64,000 nucleotides of DNA. It comes from Pseudothermotoga sp. GTDB taxonomy: Bacteria; Thermotogota; Thermotogae; Thermotogales; DSM-5069. A program made the translations under genes and the position numbers. Below are positions 60,290 through 64,000 of the stretch, piece after piece. The notes under the pieces were generated by a model. It was not told the DNA's origin and searched no databases. It saw only the letters and a program-made list of their open reading frames with translations. The first letter of the stretch is position 1. The number at the start of each line of letters is the position of its first letter. The stretch covers positions 2,376 through 66,375 of the forward strand of contig DOKY01000026.1 of the NCBI GenBank assembly GCA_003510135.1, written 5' to 3'.

Positions 60290-61484
60290 ATTGAAGCATG
60301 AGCAGGTAGAATCCAGCCGAGACAAGTGCACTGACAGGAACAGTCGCGAACCATGAGATCAGGATGTTCTTCAGGACCCCAACGTTGACAAGCTCCATCC
60401 CCCGCGCCGTTCCAACACCGACAACAGAACCAACCACCACGTGCGTGGTCGAGATGGGCAGGCCGAGTACTGAAGCAAAGAGCACCGTTGAGGCTGTGCT
60501 GAAATCGATACAGAAACCTCGAGAGTTGTTCAGCTGTGTGATTTCTTCTCCCACCGTTTTCATTACGCGTGCTCCAAGAAGAAGTGCCCCCGTGGAGATA
60601 CCGAGTCCACCGAGCGCCAGCAACCACACTGGCACTCCTACCTTCTGGGCAACGTTCCCGTGAGAGATAATCCAGTACACGAGAGCCACCGGGCCAATGG
60701 CGTTCGCAACATCGTTGGCTCCGTGTGAAAAGCTCACATAACAGCTTGTCATGATCTGCAGACGTTTGAAGACCGCTTCGACATATTCGTATTCGTCCAA
60801 ACCGGACGTCCTGATACTTCTGAACAGAATGCTGCCCAGAACGCTGGCAGCCGCCGCGATGAGCAAGGACCATCCTAAGGCCCTGTCGAACTGCGCCTTC
60901 ACGGTTTTGAGTGCAAACAAAAGGCACACGATGAAAAACGTCGTAAAGATGATCAACGGTATCGATCTCTTCATCGCAACCGCTGGATGGAACTTTCTCA
61001 AGATCGCATAGGAAATGATCTTGAACACCGTGTACGCCAACAGCCACCCAACGACCGGTGACAGAACCCAGCTGATGACTATACTGGCCATCCTGTTCCA
61101 GTTGATCGCATGCAGACCGGCGTTTGCTATACCAAAACCCACCATACCACCGACTATCGAGTGTGTGGTCGACACCGGCATTCCCCAAACCGTCGCGATC
61201 AAAATCCACATTGAAGAACCCACGAGTGCCGCGAGTGCGCCTGCGAGGACTTCTCTTGGATCGTTCATGAACTCCACTTTGACGATCCCTTTCGTTATGG
61301 TTGTAACCACGTGTGAACCGAACATCAATGCGCCAAGAAATTCCAAAATTGCCGCGATCATGACTGCCTGTCTGGGAGTTATCGCGCGAGAACCAACTGC
61401 CGTTGACATGGAGTTTGCCACATCGTTGGCACCTATGGAGAAGGCCATCATGAAGCCCACGATGAACGCTACCAGCAGTAGCAC
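60282..61484 (-). CDS. pit: PiT-family inorganic phosphate transporter
   Basis: Phosphate:cation symporter of about 400 residues with ten or more membrane helices. The duplicated PiT signature appears twice: 'SIGANDVANSMSTAVGSRAI' near the start and 'SHGANDVANAIGPVAL' in the second half. GTG 61484 is chosen because AAGGAG ends eight bases upstream; GTG 61493 directly abuts that site. It follows a DUF47 regulator, the usual pair. Confidence 0.95.
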   Translation of the reverse strand: MLLLVAFIVGFMMAFSIGANDVANSMSTAVGSRAITPRQAVMIAAILEFLGALMFGSHVVTTITKGIVKVEFMNDPREVLAGALAALVGSSMWILIATVWGMPVSTTHSIVGGMVGFGIANAGLHAINWNRMASIVISWVLSPVVGWLLAYTVFKIISYAILRKFHPAVAMKRSIPLIIFTTFFIVCLLFALKTVKAQFDRALGWSLLIAAAASVLGSILFRSIRTSGLDEYEYVEAVFKRLQIMTSCYVSFSHGANDVANAIGPVALVYWIISHGNVAQKVGVPVWLLALGGLGISTGALLLGARVMKTVGEEITQLNNSRGFCIDFSTASTVLFASVLGLPISTTHVVVGSVVGVGTARGMELVNVGVLKNILISWFATVPVSALVSAGFYLLMLQFI

Positions 61485-61497
61485 TCGGATCACTCCT

Positions 61498-62175
61498 TCA
61501 ACTCTTTGCGATCATTCGCACTTTCTCCGCGACGTTCTCAGCGTGGTCCGCCGCACGCGTCAGGAGTCGCGTCAGCTTTTCGAGGTACATGATGTCCACA
61601 GGATGCAACACGTTCTTGAGCGAGAAGATCTTCTTTGCCAAGGCGAGAGACAGTCTGTCTGTGCCGCTCTCGTCGGATTCGACCTTTTGCGTCAGCGCGT
61701 TTTCCTCACCGACGACAACAGGAGAGAAGGAAGATTCAACGAGCTTAAGAAGTTCGTGTACCGACTCGACCATGAACTTGATGGCATCCTGAACTCTTTC
61801 TGCAAGTTCGAGCAGCATGTCCGTCAATTCCTTCGGCAAGGGCTTGTCGAACTTGTAGATGCAGAGCATTTTCAGAAAATCGTCCACCGCATCGATCACA
61901 GCATCCTGATCGTGGAGTATCAGGAGGAGGTCCACCCTGTCGAAATAGACAAACTTGAGCTTTGAGTAAACTTCCCTGATACGAACCTTCATTTCGTCGG
62001 CTTCGTCCTCCAGTTTGTCCACCAGCTGCGCCAGATCTTCAACCGGTTCGTGTCGCAAGAACTTCCCCAGCGCCACCGGAATCTGCTCCGCGGACTTTTC
62101 AACGAGTCGCGCGTGTTCGTACAAGAGCTTTAAGGGCGATTCCTGTGGAAAGAGCTTTCCAAGAAATCTCGTCAT
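61498..62175 (-). CDS. DUF47/PhoU-like Pit accessory protein
   Basis: All-helical cytoplasmic protein of 225 residues with acidic metal-binding repeats typical of the PhoU/DUF47 fold ('KLEDEADEMK', 'HDQDAVIDAVDDFL', 'ADHAENVAEKVR'). These proteins are encoded with PiT transporters and are thought to regulate them. ATG 62175 lies seven bases after GGGGTG; GTG 62184 overlaps that site. Confidence 0.92.
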   Translation of the reverse strand: MTRFLGKLFPQESPLKLLYEHARLVEKSAEQIPVALGKFLRHEPVEDLAQLVDKLEDEADEMKVRIREVYSKLKFVYFDRVDLLLILHDQDAVIDAVDDFLKMLCIYKFDKPLPKELTDMLLELAERVQDAIKFMVESVHELLKLVESSFSPVVVGEENALTQKVESDESGTDRLSLALAKKIFSLKNVLHPVDIMYLEKLTRLLTRAADHAENVAEKVRMIAKS

Positions 62176-62190
62176 GGTTTGCACCCCGCT

Positions 62191-63348
62191 TCACGCATAG
62201 AATAGGTACGCAGCAAAGGCCGTGATACCAATCAGCGGTAGCATTTTCAAAACGGCTCTCGAAAGATCCACCTTGAAGTAATTCAATGTCAAAATCAAGC
62301 ACAGATGAACTGGAGAGAGAAGAACTCCAAGCACAGAGAAGACGTAGACAAGAAGCCCGAGTTGTTCACCACCCATCCCAACAACAACAGGGTAAGATAT
62401 GCCCAGACTCGCATGAGTTATACCCGTGGACATGCCAGAAAGAAGTGGCAGAAGTATCGCGACGAGTTTCGTGCTCAAACCGAGGTTGGTCAATTCGAGA
62501 CTGACGCGTTCACCCAAGCCGAAATCCATCATCGCATGCTTGAACATAAAAACGAGCAGAACGATCGGAACAACATCGAGCCTTCTCAGTGTTCTCTTCA
62601 CAGACATGAACACGTGGCTTCTTCTGACCAGCGCGTAGAAGGAACTGACGAAAAGAAGCGCCAGCCATCCCTCCATTTTGAACAAAAGTATCATGAACCC
62701 TACGGACACGATCAAAACCAGTGGCCACAGTTGTTTCAGCTCCGAACGAGTCAGCTTGTTGAACTTCGGTAGTCTCAAGCCGTTCAGATAAACCCAGCCT
62801 GCCAGGAAAGACACGAAGAACAGCGGAGAGAGCTTCAAGGAAATAACACCAATCTTCATTGAAGTGAGACCTGCGAGCAGGTACATTGCTGGATAAACTG
62901 GCCAGAAGAACTCCAGGCAGTGCCTGAACCAGTAATTTGTGAGCAACTTGTCGAGTTTCGACATGCCTTCGCCCATGTGATCCACCATGGGTGCAGTGAA
63001 CATCGCACCTGCAGGCATGGGCATAAGACCGATCGCAGACGGTATGAACACCACCGCTCCCATTGATCCCTGAAAGAGTTTTTGAACAGACTCCGTCATT
63101 CTTTGAGCATCCTTGGATACATCCATGATCTCGCCGAGGAAGTATATGAAAAAGATCGCCGGAATCAGCGTCAAGAAAGATCTGTCACGAACGGAGGAAA
63201 GGAAAAGTTCCACGAGCGCACCTCTCAAGACGTTGTTCATGACTACAAACAGGCCAAAACCTGATATCATAGATAAGAGCAAAGTTTTGGTGAGTCTCTG
63301 CACTGTTACGATCAAAACCAATGAAAGGACAACGGAGACAGTGACCAC
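62191..63348 (-). CDS. DUF401 family membrane protein
   Basis: Hydrophobic protein of 385 residues with about ten to eleven membrane segments. It resembles the DUF401 family, which shares the plan of secondary anion transporters, in stretches such as 'PAIFFIYFLGEIMDVSKDA', 'PSAIGLMPMPAGAMFTAPMV' and 'LPLLSGMSTGITHASLGISYP'. GTG 63348 has GGGAGG six bases upstream; in-frame extension to 63708 would run antisense through the AlaX-like gene and is rejected. First gene of the operon with the DUF47 and pit genes. Substrate unknown. Confidence 0.85.
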   Translation of the reverse strand: MVTVSVVLSLVLIVTVQRLTKTLLLSMISGFGLFVVMNNVLRGALVELFLSSVRDRSFLTLIPAIFFIYFLGEIMDVSKDAQRMTESVQKLFQGSMGAVVFIPSAIGLMPMPAGAMFTAPMVDHMGEGMSKLDKLLTNYWFRHCLEFFWPVYPAMYLLAGLTSMKIGVISLKLSPLFFVSFLAGWVYLNGLRLPKFNKLTRSELKQLWPLVLIVSVGFMILLFKMEGWLALLFVSSFYALVRRSHVFMSVKRTLRRLDVVPIVLLVFMFKHAMMDFGLGERVSLELTNLGLSTKLVAILLPLLSGMSTGITHASLGISYPVVVGMGGEQLGLLVYVFSVLGVLLSPVHLCLILTLNYFKVDLSRAVLKMLPLIGITAFAAYLFYA

Positions 63349-63396
63349 AAGATTCCTCCCACGAAAGATTCTAATATTCACACGGGGTGAGCACAC

Positions 63397-64000
63397 GTGA
63401 TCAAAATTAAGAGATTGTATGAAGAAGGCAAAGACTTGTTTGCCGTGAGCGATGAAAGCCCGTTCTATCCGGACGGCAAAGGTGGTCAGCTGGGAGATAG
63501 AGGCAGCATTGGACCGGCCAAGGTGCTCTATGTGAAGGAAGTGAACGGCGAAGTTCATCACAAAATCGATAGGCCCATTGAACCGGGAGAGTACGACTTC
63601 GAGATCGATCAAGCCAGACGAAAAGACATCGCGACGCAGCACACAGCACAGCACATCCTTTCGGCAGCTTTCTTGAAAGTCGTTCAGGCGCAAACGGTGA
63701 GTTTTCACATGGGGGAGAAGACGTCCACGATCGATATTGATTTACCCGTCCTCACAGAAAGAACCATCGAAGACGTGGAAAGACTCGCGAATGAGGTCGT
63801 CAAAAGCTGCGTGGACGTGGAGATTCTTTTCGTCGGCAGAGAAGAAGCTGAAAAGATGAGTTTAAGAAAATCCATCAGCGAGAAGGTTGGACAGAGAGTC
63901 AGGATTGTGAAGGTTCAGGACTTCGATCTGTCGGCGTGTGGCGGTTTCCATGTAGCAAACACTGGAGAGATTGGGATCATCAAGATCGTTGATTGGGAAA
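63397..64000 (+). CDS. AlaX-like alanyl-tRNA editing protein, 5' part
   Basis: Open frame from GTG 63397 to the right edge, about 200 residues. Content matches the editing domain of AlaRS/ThrRS: 'SPFYPDGKGGQLGDRG' (substrate groove), the zinc ligands HxxxH in 'QHTAQHILSAAF', and the C-x3-H motif in 'SACGGFHVANTGEIG'. Stand-alone AlaX proteins hydrolyse Ser- or Gly-tRNA(Ala). The lack of an aminoacylation domain before it rules out full AlaRS; a C-terminal DHHA1 domain, if any, lies outside. GGGGTGAG upstream is a weak ribosome binding site. Confidence 0.88.
   Translation, partial: MIKIKRLYEEGKDLFAVSDESPFYPDGKGGQLGDRGSIGPAKVLYVKEVNGEVHHKIDRPIEPGEYDFEIDQARRKDIATQHTAQHILSAAFLKVVQAQTVSFHMGEKTSTIDIDLPVLTERTIEDVERLANEVVKSCVDVEILFVGREEAEKMSLRKSISEKVGQRVRIVKVQDFDLSACGGFHVANTGEIGIIKIVDWE

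Noticed and set aside
60256..61209. Minus-strand open frame of 317 codons in another frame of pit
   Set aside because: Same strand as pit but out of frame; the PiT signature motifs are in the other frame.
63379..63397. Repeated CACACG in the DUF401/AlaX divergent gap as an operator
   Set aside because: Only two short copies without clear dyad symmetry; could easily be chance.
63349..63708. N-terminal extension of the DUF401 gene by 120 residues
   Set aside because: It would run antisense through the AlaX-like gene. A good GGGAGG site precedes the GTG at 63348.
1..64000. CRISPR arrays, tRNA/rRNA genes, IS elements or prophage genes
   Set aside because: No spaced direct repeats, no cloverleaf-like sequence in the short gaps, and no transposase, integrase or phage proteins were found. 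Gaps are all below about 200 bases.

Overview
The window looks like chromosomal DNA of a thermophilic bacterium of the phylum Thermotogota, most likely Pseudothermotoga or a close relative. The evidence is protein style (short Mfd, MurC with a GSDGKTTT P-loop, CheA/CheY with Thermotoga-like active-site spacing), roughly balanced GC, very tight gene packing with many ATGA/TTGA/GTGA overlaps, frequent GTG and TTG starts, and GGAGG-type ribosome binding sites. The genus is inferred, not proven. No rRNA, tRNA, IS element, prophage or CRISPR array was seen, and no gap between genes exceeds about 200 bases.

Layout. (1) 1-3743, plus: the end of a peptide/oligosaccharide-type ABC importer operon (binding protein cut by the window edge, two permeases). 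(2) 3735-8450, minus: a four-gene peptidoglycan block murD-ftsW-murG-murC. (3) 8588-12184, plus: KDPG aldolase plus a tripartite tricarboxylate transporter (tctC-tctB-tctA), followed by cinA. (4) 13456-27428, plus: a long chemotaxis/flagellar block (cheA-cheW-cheY-fliO-fliP-fliQ-fliR-flhB, flhA-flhF-flhG-pilZ-cheC-cheD-fliA and three unrecognised genes). (5) 27417-33881, minus: rho, a ROK sugar kinase, a YfcE-type phosphoesterase, a PP-loop ATPase and mfd. (6) 34074-53369, minus: one uninterrupted 35-gene str-S10-spc-alpha ribosomal super-operon, rpsL to rplQ. (7) 53526-57475, minus: uvrC, a small membrane protein, tmcAL and a corrinoid adenosyltransferase. (8) 57604-60289, plus: a Fur-box-controlled iron uptake operon (tandem-domain FeoA, FeoB, small membrane protein). 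(9) 60282-63348, minus: a DUF401 membrane protein, a DUF47/PhoU-like protein and a PiT phosphate transporter. (10) 63397 to the end, plus: the start of an AlaX-like tRNA-editing protein.

How the parts work together. The flagellar block holds most of the export gate (FliO/P/Q/R, FlhA/B), the placement GTPases (FlhF/FlhG), the flagellar sigma factor, and a CheA-CheW-CheY pathway with CheC/CheD adaptation as in Bacillus. The super-operon unites the translation machinery with SecY, RNA polymerase alpha, adenylate kinase and methionine aminopeptidase. It starts at two promoter-like sites upstream of rpsL, has a strong hairpin between tuf and rpsJ, and ends at a terminator-like hairpin after rplQ. 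A clear promoter for rho follows directly.

No wholly new defence or mobile system is evident. The most interesting material is regulatory (intercistronic hairpins, promoters buried in upstream genes, terminator-like symmetry inside convergent coding sequence), the three orphan genes following fliA, the KDPG aldolase/TTT transporter pairing, and the DUF401-DUF47-PiT operon.
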